A stretch of DNA of 15,769 nt from Saprospirales bacterium. Lineage in GTDB: Bacteria > Bacteroidota > Bacteroidia > Chitinophagales > Saprospiraceae. The notes under the pieces were generated by a model. The model did no database searches, had not been told where the DNA came from, and saw only the letters and a list, made by a program, of their open reading frames with translations. The first letter of the stretch is position 1. Each line of letters starts with the position of its first letter. Positions 1 through 9,434 of this stretch are shown here, piece after piece. The translations under genes were made by a program, and so were the position numbers. The DNA is taken from assembly GCA_016703765.1 (NCBI GenBank), contig JADJBL010000029.1, forward strand, positions 1-15,769. The letters run 5' to 3'.

Positions 1-1690
1 CGGATTTCGCCGTCCGCATCACCTTTGGGAACAAGGGAGCGGAGGCACGGTGGGCAACAACCCCTTTGACAACCTATCGCTCGACGCTTTTCCGCTCGGC
101 GCGGATATTTTCCTCCACCTAAGTTTTCAACCTGCCAACAATAGCGTAGACCTTTCTGTCGGGTACAACCTACACTGACATTCAGCGAAGATATCCGACT
201 CTTCTCCGACGCACCCACTCCTATGTTCAGATATTCCTTTGCTGGTCGAACTTCGCCTCGACGACGCAGCCGGATCCCAGTTTCATCAAGCAATAAGCTT
301 TATTACCGGCAATATATTCACGGTCGTTCGATGCTCCTTTTGGCAAACAAGCTGACCTACTACACGGCTCTGAAAGAAAATGTGGTGGAAGACCCTCTTT
401 GACAACGCCATTGCGACCCTACAGGCGATTTCCTTCACCATTTCCCCGCAAACCGAGTTCATGCCGGGGATATCGTTCCGGTGGCATATCGGATGAATAC
501 CGCAGGCGCCAAAGACAAAGTAGCCTGCTTACACTTGTCAACATCCTTCCGGGCACCCAGATCAGGATGACCGATGCGAAATACAGATAACGCCCAGCCT
601 CAATGCCCGGGTGGGATCGTCTGGACCTCCCCAACCAAATCATACCTGCAGGACGGTCATCTCGATCCAAAACGACGCAGGCATGGCCAGCCAGGGCACA
701 GTGACGGGATCGACTTTCGGGCTTAGCTCGGGAGGAGATCAATTTATCGTATATACTGGAACCGCCGGCGCGCCTGAGCACATTACCGCCCTCAGCTCCA
801 ATGCCTGGGTTGTCGGTCCGCATACGGCTTGCGGGGAAGTTTGTCAAAAATTGCCTCCCACTCTTGCCGATGGGATCTCTTCGATCAACCTGAGCACAGC
901 CCACGGTACGGCCGGCAATACGGTCAACGGATACTACGCGGGGCCGCAAACCGGCACCATCCAGGAGCTGCGCGCGGCCATTCTTGACCCGGCCAACTGG
1001 AACGGTATTGGAGCCGGCACACCTTCTCAGATTTGGCCTTCGTGGAGCTTCCCCGGCCCGCCTCAGGTGGTCGAGGCCACTGTCCTTTCATCCACTACGA
1101 TCCAATGGTTTTCAACCACGGGCTGGATGAAACGTCCGCAAGCGATTTGGCCCACTATACCGGCATCGCCGACCTGGCCTCCGCAAGTCCGAGTTCCAAC
1201 GGCGCCCTTGCCGATACGGTCCTCCTTTCCTATTCCACCCCCTTTGTTGTGGGCAACACCTATACCCTTTCGGTTTCCAACGTGGTGGATGACCTGGGAT
1301 TAGGAATGGTTGGAACCTACGAATTCACCTTTACTTATATTACCCATATTGCATTTGCCAGCCGGTTCATCTCTGTTTCGGAAAACGGAGGAACGGTAAG
1401 CATCGAACTGCAAGTAGAAAACCCTTCCCCCGGGGCAACGGTCGACCTGGTTTTGAAAGGAGGAGTATTCAGCACGGCCTCGTCGGGCGATATCACCCCT
1501 GCCCCTGTGACCACCCCTCGACCTGAGCGGCAGCCTTTCCATTTCTATCGATATTCCCGTCGTGGACGATATGGAGGAAGAACAGGACGAATACTTTGTT
1601 CTTGCATTGGAAAATGCCATCGGAGTCGTTTTGGAGGGCAACCCTTCTTCACCGTGTATATCCGGGACAACGACCGCAAAGCGCCGGAAG
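1..1690 (+). other. N-terminal Ig-like / lamin-tail-like / Calx-beta-like domains of the broken gene
   Basis: Across 85-420, in several frames, the Big_5 signature can be pieced together: 'FSPANNSVDLSVG', then 'LTFSEDIRLF', then 'NVVEDPFDNA'. About 440-1050 gives a module with 'LVNILPGTQIRMTDAKY', 'GGDQFIVYTG', 'LPPTLADG' and 'LRAAILDPANW', as found in the N-terminal parts of many Bacteroidota T9SS proteins. About 1055-1340 is a second Big_5-like domain ('FNHGLDETSASDLAHYTG', 'NTYTLSVSNVVDDLGLG'). About 1345-1680 is Calx-beta-like, ending in 'VYIRDND'. These are structural or adhesive beta-sandwich modules with no catalytic residues to point to. The first ~85 bases are coding-like but too short to place. 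Confidence 0.6.
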
Positions 1691-3190
1691 CTTCCCGGGA
1701 AATCGAACTCGAATTTGTAAGCCGTTACACCGTGCCTAACCCAAGTGAGGAAGCAGGCCTGGCGGAAATCGTTGCCTACGATCCCGCATCCCAGCACCTG
1801 TTTGCGATCAGCACGGGTTTGAAGGCCTTTGATATCATCGATTTCTCCAATCCCGCCATGCCGGTCCAAATTCAGCAGGTGGATGTTTCCACATACGGCG
1901 GAGGGATTACCAGCATAGCGGTGAAAAACGGCTTGGTGGCGGTTTGCGTTCCCGGAATCAACAACGAACAGGAAAACGGCGCCGTCGTTTTCTTCGATGC
2001 CGATGGCGTTTTTCAAAACACCGTTTCAGTTGGCGCCCTTCCGGACATGATCGTCTTTTCACCGGATGGAAACCTCGTCCTCACCGCCAATGAAGGCCAA
2101 CCCAACGACGCTTACACCATCGACCCCGAAGGCTCCGTCAGCGTGATCGATATCAGCGGCGGCATTGCAGGGCTTTCTCAGGCAAATGTGACCACGGTTG
2201 ACTTCAGCGCTTTTAACAGCCAGGTCGCTGCGTTGAAAGCAGCCGGGGTGCGCTTCCTATTTGAGGCCAGTTCTGCTGCACAGGATTTCGAACCCGAATA
2301 CGTCACAATTTCACCCGACGGTTTAAAGGCATGGGTCACTTTGCAGGAGAACAATGCGATCGCAGAACTCGATCTGGTCAATTTGAGCTTCACAGGCATT
2401 TGGCCTCTCGGTACCAAAGACTACAATGCCTTCGGCAATGGCTTGGATTTGTCCGACCAAAGCGGGCAGGTACACATTGCCAATTATCCCGTAAAGGCTT
2501 CTATTTGCCCGACGCCCTGGCCAACTATTCGGCCGGTGGCACGACCTATCTGGTTTCTGCCAATGAAGGCGACGAAAAAGAATACGCTGCTTTAAACGAG
2601 CGCTCGGCGGTGAGCGCGATCACCCTCGACCCGACGGCTTTCCCGAACGCGCAGGTGTTGCAGGAGAACCACAACATGGGGCGCTTCCGCATCTCCAACC
2701 TCCAGGGCGATACCGATAACGACGGCGATTTCGACGAATTATATTCCGTTGGAGCTCGCTCCTTTTCCATCTGGAATGCGCAAACCGGCGCCCTTTGTCT
2801 ACGACAGCGGCGACGATTTTGAAAAGATCGCAGCAGAAAACCCATACACCGCGCCCATTTTCAATGCGGATAACGAGGGCAATGGCTTCAAAGGCCGCAG
2901 CCGGGCAAGGGACCCGAGCCCGAAGGCGTCGCCCTGGCTCAGGTCAAAGGCCGGACCTATGCATTTGTTACGCTGGAAAGAATCGGCGGCGTGATGGTTT
3001 ACGATATAACCGACCCGAACAATGCCGTATTCACCGACTACAAAACTCGCGCAGCAATACGAGTTACGATGGCGACAACGGGCCCGAGGGGGTAATTTTC
3101 ATACCGGCCTCCGACAGTCCGGATGGAAATGCCTATGTGGTCACGGCCAACGAACTTAGCGGGACAGTAGCCATATTTTTGGTCAACACC
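1690..3190 (+). repeat. Choice-of-anchor I domain, copy 1 of a tandem pair
   Basis: This is a beta-propeller-like domain of about 480 residues. Landmarks are 'GLAEIVAYDPASQHLF', 'STYGGGITSIAV', 'LPDMIVFSPDG', 'LTANEGQPND', 'EPEYVTISPDG', 'VTLQENNAIAELDL', 'SANEGDEKEY', 'GDTDNDGDFDELYS', '[14 protein letters not shown]' and 'TANELSGTVAIF'. Each has a counterpart at the same spacing in copy 2. Frame changes near 2497, 2790, 2905 and 3045 cut it into pieces. The repeated acidic loop GDTDNDGD could bind calcium (inference). Confidence 0.8.
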
Positions 3191-3350
3191 GCTCCTGTTG
3201 TCACCTTCCTCGACGATGTCATCCGCTACGAAGAAGGCGAGGGGGATGTGGAGATTCGGGTCGCTGTCGAAAAGGCTGGCCCTGCCGGAACAGCAACCCT
3301 TCAGGTTTTGGATGCCTCCACAGCGAGGTCATAATGATCGGCGACAACGA
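3190..3350 (+). other. Calx-beta-like linker remnant between the two choice-of-anchor I copies
   Basis: The start 'VVTFLDDVIRYEEGEGDVEIRV' region and the end 'VIMIGDNDIEAP' bracket a Calx-beta-like unit equivalent to the one at about 1345-1680. The middle of the domain, roughly 40-50 residues, is missing and the frame changes near 3325. The pattern fits an internal deletion rather than a single-base indel. Confidence 0.5.
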
Positions 3351-4865
3351 TATCGAAGCCCCTGCTGCCCAAAGCGATCCGTTTATCCAATTGCGGCATC
3401 TGGGAAGTTACCCCGGCAATCCCGCCGGAGGATCGGCGGAGATTTCGGCTTATGATGCAGGCTCCAAGCGTTTGTTTGTTACGAATATTACCCAAAACAC
3501 GCTGGACATCCTGGATTTCAGCAACCCGGTAGCTGCCGTTCACTTGTCGAGCGTCGACATGACCCCTTATGGCGGCGGCATCAATTCGGTGGATGTTCAT
3601 GACGGGATCGTGGCTGCCGCAGTTCAGGGACAGACCACAGGAGATGAAGGCGAGGTAGTGTTCTTCGACGTGAACGGCGTCTTTATCAATAGCGTAACCG
3701 TTGGCCACTTGCCGGATATGGTGGTCTTTAACCACGCCGGTACCCAGGCTATCACGGCCAATGAAGGAGAGCCTTCCAGCGATTACCTGATCGACCCGGA
3801 AAGGCACGATCAGCGTGATCGACTTGCTACCCGGCGTCGCGGCCATCAACGACAGCGACGTCGCCACCCTGACCTTTGATAGCTTTGAATCCCAGCTAAA
3901 CGACCTGCTCGCCGCCGGCGTGCGCATTTTCGGCCCAAACGCAAGCGTGGCTGCTGATCTCGAACCGGAATACGTCTGCGTAAGCGACGACGACCTCACG
4001 GCCCTGGTGACCCTTCAGGAAAACAATGCCATTGCAGTGGTGGACCTGGTGACGCTCCAGATTACCGAGATCCGCGCCCTGGGCGGGAAGGATCACAGCC
4101 TAACGAGCAACCTCCTGGATGCCTCGGATAAAGGCGGAGAGATCTTCTTTGCCTCCTGGCCCATAAAAGGCCTCTACATGCCGGACGCCATTGAATGCTT
4201 TGAAGTCGGAGGCGTCGTTTACGGCATCTCGGCCAACGAGGGCGATGCCAGGGAGTACGATAACTTAGTGGAAGCCCAGCGTTTGAAAGACGTCGACCTG
4301 GATCCCACGGTTTTCCCCGATGCCCGTTTTCTCCAAAAAGAAGAACTGCTGGGCCGCCAGAATATCACCACGGCTTCCGGCGACACCGACGGCGACGGCG
4401 ACTACGACGAGATATACTCCTTCGGGGGTCGCTCCATCACCATTTGGGATATGACTTCCGGAACCCCCGTCTGGGACAGCGGCAGCGATTTCGAAGTTAT
4501 AACCGCGAACGACCCGGAATGGGGCGGCATCTTCAACGCCAGCAACGGCACTTCTGCCGTTTTCAAAACCGGAGCGACGACAAGGGCCAGAACCCGAGTC
4601 GGTCATCGTGGTGGAGATCGAAGGCCGTCAATTTGCCTTCTCCGGGCTCGAAAGGATTGGCGGGATCATGGTTTACGAGGTGAGCAATCCGGCCCAGCCC
4701 GAATTTATTCAATACATCAACACCCGGGACCTGGGCGACCTCGGTCCGGAAGGCTTGATCTTCATCCCTAAAGATGAGAGCCCCAACGGCAGGAACCTGC
4801 TCGTGTTGTCCAACGAGATCAGCGGAACCCTCAGCACATTCCAGATCGACCTCGACCGCGCACTA
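3350..4865 (+). repeat. Choice-of-anchor I domain, copy 2 of a tandem pair
   Basis: This copy repeats the landmarks of copy 1 in order: 'EISAYDAGSKRLFV', 'TPYGGGINSVDV', 'LPDMVVFNHAG', 'ITANEGEPSSDY', 'EPEYVCVSDDD', 'VTLQENNAIAVVDL', 'GLYMPDAIECF', 'SANEGDAREYDN', 'GDTDGDGDYDEIYS', 'GPEGLIFIPKDESP' and 'LSNEISGTLSTFQ'. The longest unbroken run is about 3815-4570. One extra A near 3800 and changes near 4573, 4593 and 4862 break the frame. The copies have diverged at the protein level, so the duplication is old and not an assembly duplication. Confidence 0.8.
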
Positions 4866-6075
4866 ACAACGGCGAGCTGACGCTCGAAACTTTCGACAAT
4901 ACGCCCTTTATTCCGATCGTGGACTATCAAGGCCAGACGATCTTTGAAGGAGGTATTTCCGGATTGTACTACATCCCTGGTACGGATAAGGAGTTTTATG
5001 CCGTCGGCGACCGCGGTCCCAATGCGGCTGCGACTAACCACCCGAATGCGACGGGAACCACGCTGCTTTTCCCCGAACCGGACTACGCGCCGAAAGTGAC
5101 CCGCTTCAAAGCGGAGAGCGGAAGCTGGAATATTCAGAGCGTAGAACCGCTCCTGCGTCCGGGAGGCGCTACTGCCTCCGGCCTGCCCCTTCCAGCAGGC
5201 GCTGGATCTACCGGTGAGATCGCCTGGGCTGACACCATCCCCACCGTTTTGACCCCCGATATTTGGGGTATCGACAGCGAAGGGATCGTGGAAGATAACG
5301 AAGGCAATTTCTGGTTCTGCGACGAATACGGCGCCTCGATCTGGAAAGTGAATAAAACAACGCTGGAAGTTCTTAAACGATATACCCCATTCCCCACCGA
5401 AGCCGAAGATGTGGCCTTGCCCGCAGCAATAGGTAAACGCCGTCCGAACAGGGGTTTTGAAGGGGTAGCTTATACGCCCAACGGCAAGATCTACGCCATC
5501 ATCCAGAGCCCCGCCGACAACCCGACCGTAGCCGTCGGCAATACGGGCCGCCTGGTGCGCATGGTGGAAATCGACCCTCAAACCGATGAGGTGCGCCAGT
5601 TTGTTTACGAAATGAACCCGGAAACCGGCCAGATCCGTACCCGCGACTGGAAGGTGGGCGATCTCGTGGCAGTCAACAACAACGAATTTCTGCTCGTAGA
5701 ACACGCCGAGCGCAACGGCTGGAACGTGAAGAATATTTACAAAATCGACATTTCGGGCGCAACGGCTTTGACCACCGAAGACTTCGGCGGGCAGACGCTG
5801 GAGCAAGTGGGCAACGCCTCCGGTTTGGCCGCTTTCGGTGTGAATGTCGTGCAGAAAGAATTGGTGTTCGACCTCTTGGAGGCCGGATGGGATCTGAGCC
5901 ACGACAAACCCGAAGGCCTCACGATCATCAACGACAGCACGATCGCCGTGGTCAACGACAACGATTTCGGCATCGACAGCCCGGCTGGAGACGGTTCGGT
6001 CACCTTTACCGGCAAGACTACGCGGCTTTATATCTTCGGCTTGTCCAACCCGCTCGGCTACGAATTCCCGCTTTG
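4866..6075 (+). other. Phytase-like esterase domain of the broken gene
   Basis: This is the largest intact domain of the broken gene, in one frame from about 4866. It shows the hallmarks of the 'esterase-like activity of phytase' family: 'GISGLYYIPGTDKEFYAVGD RGPN' near the start, 'GIDSEGIVEDNEGNFWFCDE', 'NRGFEGVAYTPNGKIYAI', 'RTRDWKVGDLVAVNNNEFLL', and 'DKPEGLTIINDSTIAVVNDN'. The family is a secreted beta-propeller-type fold often joined to choice-of-anchor I domains, as here. The substrate is not established for most members. No start codon belongs to this part alone; the ATG-like position at 4919 is internal to the fusion. Confidence 0.8.
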
Positions 6076-6520
6076 CAGCTATACGATTCCCGTAAGCACC
6101 CAGGAAACCTGCGAAGGCCAGGCTGTCGTACTGGATGCAGGTCCGGGCTATGCAGCCTATTTATGGAGCGACGGGTCCACAAGCCAGACGCTTGAGACGA
6201 CGGATGCTGGTATTTATTCGGTTATAGTGACCAACGAAGCCGGCTGCAAGGCCAGCGACGAAACCGAGCTCATCGTGTGGCCGCTGCCCACCGTAAACCT
6301 GGGCAATGATACCCTCATCAGCACACTGGAAACCCTGGTGCTCGATGCCGGCGCAGGTTTCGACACCTACCTCTGGAGCGATGGTTCCGACGGCCAGACC
6401 CTGGAGGTGCTGGAAACCGGCGCCTATTCCGTGACGGTAACCGACGCCAATGGTTGCATCGGTACGGACGAGGTGATAGTAACCGTCATCAACTCCGTTA
6501 AAGACCTGGCGGTAGGCGGA
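6076..6520 (+). repeat. Two tandem Ig/PKD-like repeats
   Basis: Two units of about 70 residues each carry the shared pattern 'YLWSDGS-QTLE-G-YSV-VT-GC' (cores at about 6150-6250 and 6365-6460). These short beta-sandwich repeats are common spacers before T9SS sorting domains in Bacteroidota. The reading frame is intact. Confidence 0.75.
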
Positions 6521-6764
6521 CAACTGAATCTATTCCCGAACCGGAGTTCCGGTCTGGTGAACCTCACCTTTAAAGAGTTCATCCCGGGTAATTACCCTGG
6601 TCCTGATGGACATCACCGGAAGGCCGCTTCTTAAAAGGGAAATAAACATTCAAAGCGAAATGGAAACGCAGCCTGTCGACCTGAGCAGTTTTCCGAAAGG
6701 GAGTTACGTGCTGAGGATCGGTTCCGGGCAAGGGACCTGGATTAAAAAGCTAATTCTGGATTAA
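6520..6764 (+). other. T9SS type A C-terminal sorting domain
   Basis: 'LNLFPNRSSGLVNLTF' opens a typical sorting domain; the usual NP dipeptide is NR here. After a frame change near 6587 it continues with 'LVLMDITGRPLL', 'VDLSSFPKGSYVLRI' and 'IKKLILD', ending at TAA 6762-6764. Known role: recognition by the T9SS translocon in the outer membrane and removal or anchoring at the surface. As the sequence reads, the upstream frame stops at 6634 and this tail would be lost. Confidence 0.85.
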
Positions 6765-6791
6765 ATAACCCCAAAACCAAATCCTTTATGC

Positions 6792-6830
6792 ACAGGGTAG
6801 AGTGGCGTTGGCCGCTTTACCCTGTTTTTT
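6792..6830 (+). terminator. Rho-independent terminator after the large T9SS gene
   Basis: ACAGGGTAGAGTGGC, a GTTG loop, GCCGCTTTACCCTGT and then five more T residues. The 15-bp stem is complete in RNA with two G-U pairs. It starts 28 nt after the stop at 6764. Confidence 0.9.
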
Positions 6831-6909
6831 ATTTAATTCTCAGGGCAACAATAGCTATTCGTGTTCGAGTGGCAGGGAAGCAGATCGTAGATGAGAGCGC
6901 AAGGATTTT

Positions 6910-6935
6910 GTAATTTTAAGGGAACTTAAAATTAC
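6910..6935. promoter_or_regulatory. Perfect 11-bp inverted repeat just before the 6941 start codon
   Basis: GTAATTTTAAG, spacer GGAA, CTTAAAATTAC. The repeat ends 5 nt before the ATG at 6941. It could be an operator or a 5'-UTR hairpin covering the ribosome entry region. No T-run follows, so it is not a terminator. The rest of 6831-6909 shows nothing I can identify; no clear Bacteroidota -7 box was found. Confidence 0.6.
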
Positions 6936-6940
6936 GCTCG

Positions 6941-8815
6941 ATGAAAGCTGCTCAACTTGTTGTCCTAACCTTATTCCCAATTCTCTCCACCGCCCAAATC
7001 GGCGTCAATATCGACCTCCCCGAACGCGGCGGCACTTACATAGACCTGGTGAAGGAAAACTACCGCTGGCACGAACTGAGCACCGGCGCCGAACTGGGCC
7101 CCGCCCAGGTGGACGCTCAGGGATGGCCGGCCCTGGATGCGAGATATATCGGCGATTTCCGGCCCGTGGCCGAGTGGGCGGGATCTATCGACGACCCGGA
7201 GGTGTACCGGCTCGACGTGAGCGGGACCTGGAAATGCTCCTTTACCGGCCAGGGAGATGTGAACGGTACCTTTGGGGCCGTTGTGCAAAACCTCTCCTAC
7301 AACGCGGGTACCAACACCACTACGTTCGACTTCGTCGTGACGCCAGGCAGCAACGGCCTGTTCCTGATAGAGTTTACCGAAACCCGCCGCACGCCGGCCC
7401 ATCCGCTGAACAGCGGGATCACCGGGTTCAAAATGCTGCGCCCGGGGTATGAGGACGACAGCGAGCTCTTTCACACGCCCTTTCTGAGTCTTTTCGATTC
7501 GGTCGACTTCAGCGCGATCCGCTACATGAACTTTACCATTACAAACGGAAGCGATCCGGCCTATCCCGTCCTCACGACCTGGTCCGAAAGGAAGCTTCCC
7601 TCCGACGCTTCCCAGACAGCCATCCCACAGATCGGAAAAAACGGCGGCGCCTGCTGGGAGCACGTGATCGACCTGGCCAACCGCACCCAAACCGACGCCT
7701 GGATCAACGTGCCCATTTCCGCAAGCACGGATTATGTGATACAACTGGCAACCATGCTGAAAAACGGACTGGATCCCGACCTGAATATTTACGTGGAAAA
7801 TAGCAACGAGGTCTGGAATACCGCCCCCGGTTTTGAACAGAGCCAATACAACCAGGCACAAGCCACCGCGCTCGGCATCGACCAGCACCAGAACCACGCC
7901 CGCCGCACGGTGGAACTGGCGCAAATTTTTGAAGACGTATTTGGCTCTGGGTCGCTCAACAATCGCATCCGCGTGGTGTTGTGCAGCCACCAGCCCATGC
8001 TCAAATGGTGGGTGGAGCCCATGTTGCAATACGTCAACGCCACTTTCGGCCCGCCATCTGATTTCATCTATGCCATCGGCAGCCAAACTTACTTTTCCGG
8101 AGGTCATGAGGCCGGGGAAAGCGTGGACAAGATCCTCGACGATTGCCACGAGAGCATTATCGGCCAGATCGACGAAACCGGCGGCGTCAACGAGGCAGGG
8201 CGAATACAATGGATCGAAAAAGCCATGGACTGGAATCTGCCCGGCGGGTATGTGTCGTATGAAGGAGGCCCCGACCACGGCGGCGGAAGCACAGAAAATA
8301 TCGCCAACCGGATCCTGGCCGAGCGGAGCGAGGGCATGTGCGAGGAGATGCGCTTCAATCTCGACGACGCTTTTCTCCAGGTAGGGGCTACCCTGGCTAT
8401 GCAGTTCACCCTGACCAGCGGCTACAACCGCTACGGCTGCTGGGGCCTTACGGACGATGTGAACGTGCCGCACCGCAATTTCAAGTTTGGCTGCCTGCGC
8501 GACCTGATCAACGATATTAATGTGAATGCTGAGGAGCTTTCGCCAAAAGAAAACGCTCAACCGGTAGTTTTCGTTTTCCCAAATCCATCCTCCGGAATGG
8601 TTCACTTTTCTTTCGAGCTATCTCAACCCGCCGAGTTCCAGCTGACGATCTACGACCTTCTCGGTCGCGAAGTGTATCGCTTTGATGAGGGCAGGAAAGA
8701 AAGGGGGTTGCATGGAGTGGATTGGGATTCCGGAAATGCGCCGATCGGGGTATACCGGTATTTGCTGTGCTTTGGGGGAGATTGTTTCAGTGGTGGGTTT
8801 GTGGTAGGGAAGTGA
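6941..8815 (+). CDS. Secreted T9SS protein with a glycoside-hydrolase-like (clan A-like) core
   Basis: An intact 624-residue protein. Residues 1-18 are a signal peptide ending near 'STAQ', so the first ATG is a good start. The region to about 200 is beta-rich ('VSGTWKCSF', '[10 protein letters not shown]'). Residues 200-525 resemble a TIM-barrel hydrolase: '[11 protein letters not shown]' has the Asn-Glu pair (N289/E290) typical of the acid/base in clan GH-A enzymes, and '[10 protein letters not shown]' places E441 as a candidate nucleophile about 150 residues later. '[15 protein letters not shown]' at 543-558 opens the T9SS sorting domain, which runs to the end. It probably acts on a polysaccharide outside the cell, but the substrate is unknown and the enzymatic role is inference. 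It stands alone, between a terminator and an A+T-rich spacer, and has no frameshifts, unlike its upstream neighbour. Confidence 0.8.
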   Translation: MKAAQLVVLTLFPILSTAQIGVNIDLPERGGTYIDLVKENYRWHELSTGAELGPAQVDAQGWPALDARYIGDFRPVAEWAGSIDDPEVYRLDVSGTWKCSFTGQGDVNGTFGAVVQNLSYNAGTNTTTFDFVVTPGSNGLFLIEFTETRRTPAHPLNSGITGFKMLRPGYEDDSELFHTPFLSLFDSVDFSAIRYMNFTITNGSDPAYPVLTTWSERKLPSDASQTAIPQIGKNGGACWEHVIDLANRTQTDAWINVPISASTDYVIQLATMLKNGLDPDLNIYVENSNEVWNTAPGFEQSQYNQAQATALGIDQHQNHARRTVELAQIFEDVFGSGSLNNRIRVVLCSHQPMLKWWVEPMLQYVNATFGPPSDFIYAIGSQTYFSGGHEAGESVDKILDDCHESIIGQIDETGGVNEAGRIQWIEKAMDWNLPGGYVSYEGGPDHGGGSTENIANRILAERSEGMCEEMRFNLDDAFLQVGATLAMQFTLTSGYNRYGCWGLTDDVNVPHRNFKFGCLRDLINDINVNAEELSPKENAQPVVFVFPNPSSGMVHFSFELSQPAEFQLTIYDLLGREVYRFDEGRKERGLHGVDWDSGNAPIGVYRYLLCFGGDCFSGGFVVGK

Positions 8816-8845
8816 TTTTGGGTTAAGGGGCTATTTTGAGTATAA

Positions 8846-8861
8846 TTTACTTTAAAGTAAA
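8846..8861. promoter_or_regulatory. 16-bp perfect palindrome upstream of the XRE regulator
   Basis: TTTACTTTAAAGTAAA is self-complementary. A second partial palindrome (GTAAA-A-TTTAC, 8857-8867) overlaps it. Its place in the A+T-rich 8816-8927 gap suggests a binding site for the XRE-type protein encoded at 8928, but this is inference and A+T-rich DNA makes short palindromes likely. Confidence 0.4.
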
Positions 8862-8895
8862 ATTTACATCTAAAACATTGACTTTATATTTATTT

Positions 8896-8929
8896 ATTGT
8901 AGTTTTAAGTAAATTTTTGAAACTACAAT
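8896..8929 (+). promoter_or_regulatory. 10-bp inverted repeat overlapping the start codon of the XRE gene
   Basis: ATTGTAGTTT (8896-8905), a 14-nt loop, AAACTACAAT (8920-8929). The right arm covers the first two bases of the ATG at 8928-8930. As DNA it could be an autoregulatory operator; as RNA it would hide the start codon. No experimental support. Confidence 0.55.
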
Positions 8930-9434
8930 GAAAAGAACACCGAAAAAACCAGGCTCCGGTTCCAATCCTAAAATTCCCGAACCCTTACATGGCCGGGACC
9001 CCCTCCAGACAGCTCTTACCAGAAAAAGGATGCTCATTGCTGTCCGGCTCGAAGATATTTTGAATGAACTGAGTTGGAAGAAAAAAGACCTGGCTGAAAA
9101 GCTGGGCAAAAATCCTTCTGAAATTACCAAATGGCTGAGCGGTACGCATAACTTCACAACTGATACACTGTCGGAGATCGAGCAGGCTACGGGCAAGAGC
9201 TTGATCCAGATATGGGAAAAAGCGTCCGAATACCCCGAAAATCTAATTGTGGGAAACCAGGAAGTGAAAGAACCCAGCCAGGAATACAGTTCATTGAAAA
9301 GCGCCATGGTCACGACCGTTATCAAATATCCTTTGCGCAATCTCCACCCAGATGCAGTCCGGGACTTACAGGAAAAATATCCCGAGCAGAGGTTCGGATC
9401 GAACTGGACAGTTCCCGTTCGCAGGAGGGGTTAA
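8928..9434 (+). CDS. XRE-family helix-turn-helix regulator; reading frame runs into DUF4240 sequence
   Basis: The 168-residue reading frame starts at ATG 8928. Residues about 40-95 form a Cro/C1-type helix-turn-helix: 'LEDILNELSWKKKDLAEKLG', 'NPSEITKWLSGTHNFT' and 'LSEIEQATGKSLI', with the recognition helix around 'PSEITKWLS'. The N-terminus is basic and Pro-rich. From residue 127 ('MVTTVIKYPLRNLHPDAV') the sequence belongs to the next gene, which likely starts at the in-frame ATG 9306. The stop at 9432-9434 is reached only because of a frame change near 9386. The original regulator probably ended near 9300, or the two were truly fused. It is likely a DNA-binding repressor controlling its own operon through the inverted repeats just upstream. 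No toxin gene of the HigB/RelE type is adjacent. Confidence 0.75.
   Translation: MKRTPKKPGSGSNPKIPEPLHGRDPLQTALTRKRMLIAVRLEDILNELSWKKKDLAEKLGKNPSEITKWLSGTHNFTTDTLSEIEQATGKSLIQIWEKASEYPENLIVGNQEVKEPSQEYSSLKSAMVTTVIKYPLRNLHPDAVRDLQEKYPEQRFGSNWTVPVRRRG

Larger units (their letters stand above)
1..6764 (+). pseudogene. Very large secreted multidomain T9SS protein, 5'-partial and multiply frameshifted
   Basis: Homologous coding sequence can be followed almost continuously from the first base to the stop at 6762-6764, but it jumps frame many times. Jumps lie in 85-480 (several) and near 1105, 1515, 1645, 2497, 2790, 2905, 3045, 3325, 3800, 4573, 4593, 4862 and 6587. Domain order is Big_5/SbsA Ig-like, a lamin-tail-like module, Big_5, Calx-beta-like, choice-of-anchor I (copy 1), a Calx-beta remnant, choice-of-anchor I (copy 2), phytase-like esterase, two Ig/PKD-like repeats and the T9SS sorting tail. 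The protein would be exported through the Sec and T9SS pathways to the surface or medium. Several jumps are explained by one base gained or lost in a short homopolymer (for example an extra A near 3800), and I saw no nonsense codon in the conceptually joined frame. Either the gene is decaying or the consensus is poor here. Reaction and substrate are unknown. Confidence 0.8.

Noticed and set aside
1690..4865. The two choice-of-anchor copies as an assembly duplication
   Set aside because: They differ throughout at the residue level while keeping landmarks, so they are diverged paralogous domains.
4709..5902. 397-codon open frame on the minus strand
   Set aside because: Antisense shadow of the phytase-like esterase domain, which has clear family motifs on the plus strand.
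6971..8605. Long open frame of 544 codons on the minus strand
   Set aside because: It is antisense to the intact T9SS gene with its signal peptide and sorting domain; the frame is open because of G+C-rich third positions and has no recognisable domain.
8928..9434. HigA-type antitoxin of a toxin-antitoxin pair
   Set aside because: No HigB/RelE-like small gene on either side; the following gene is DUF4240.
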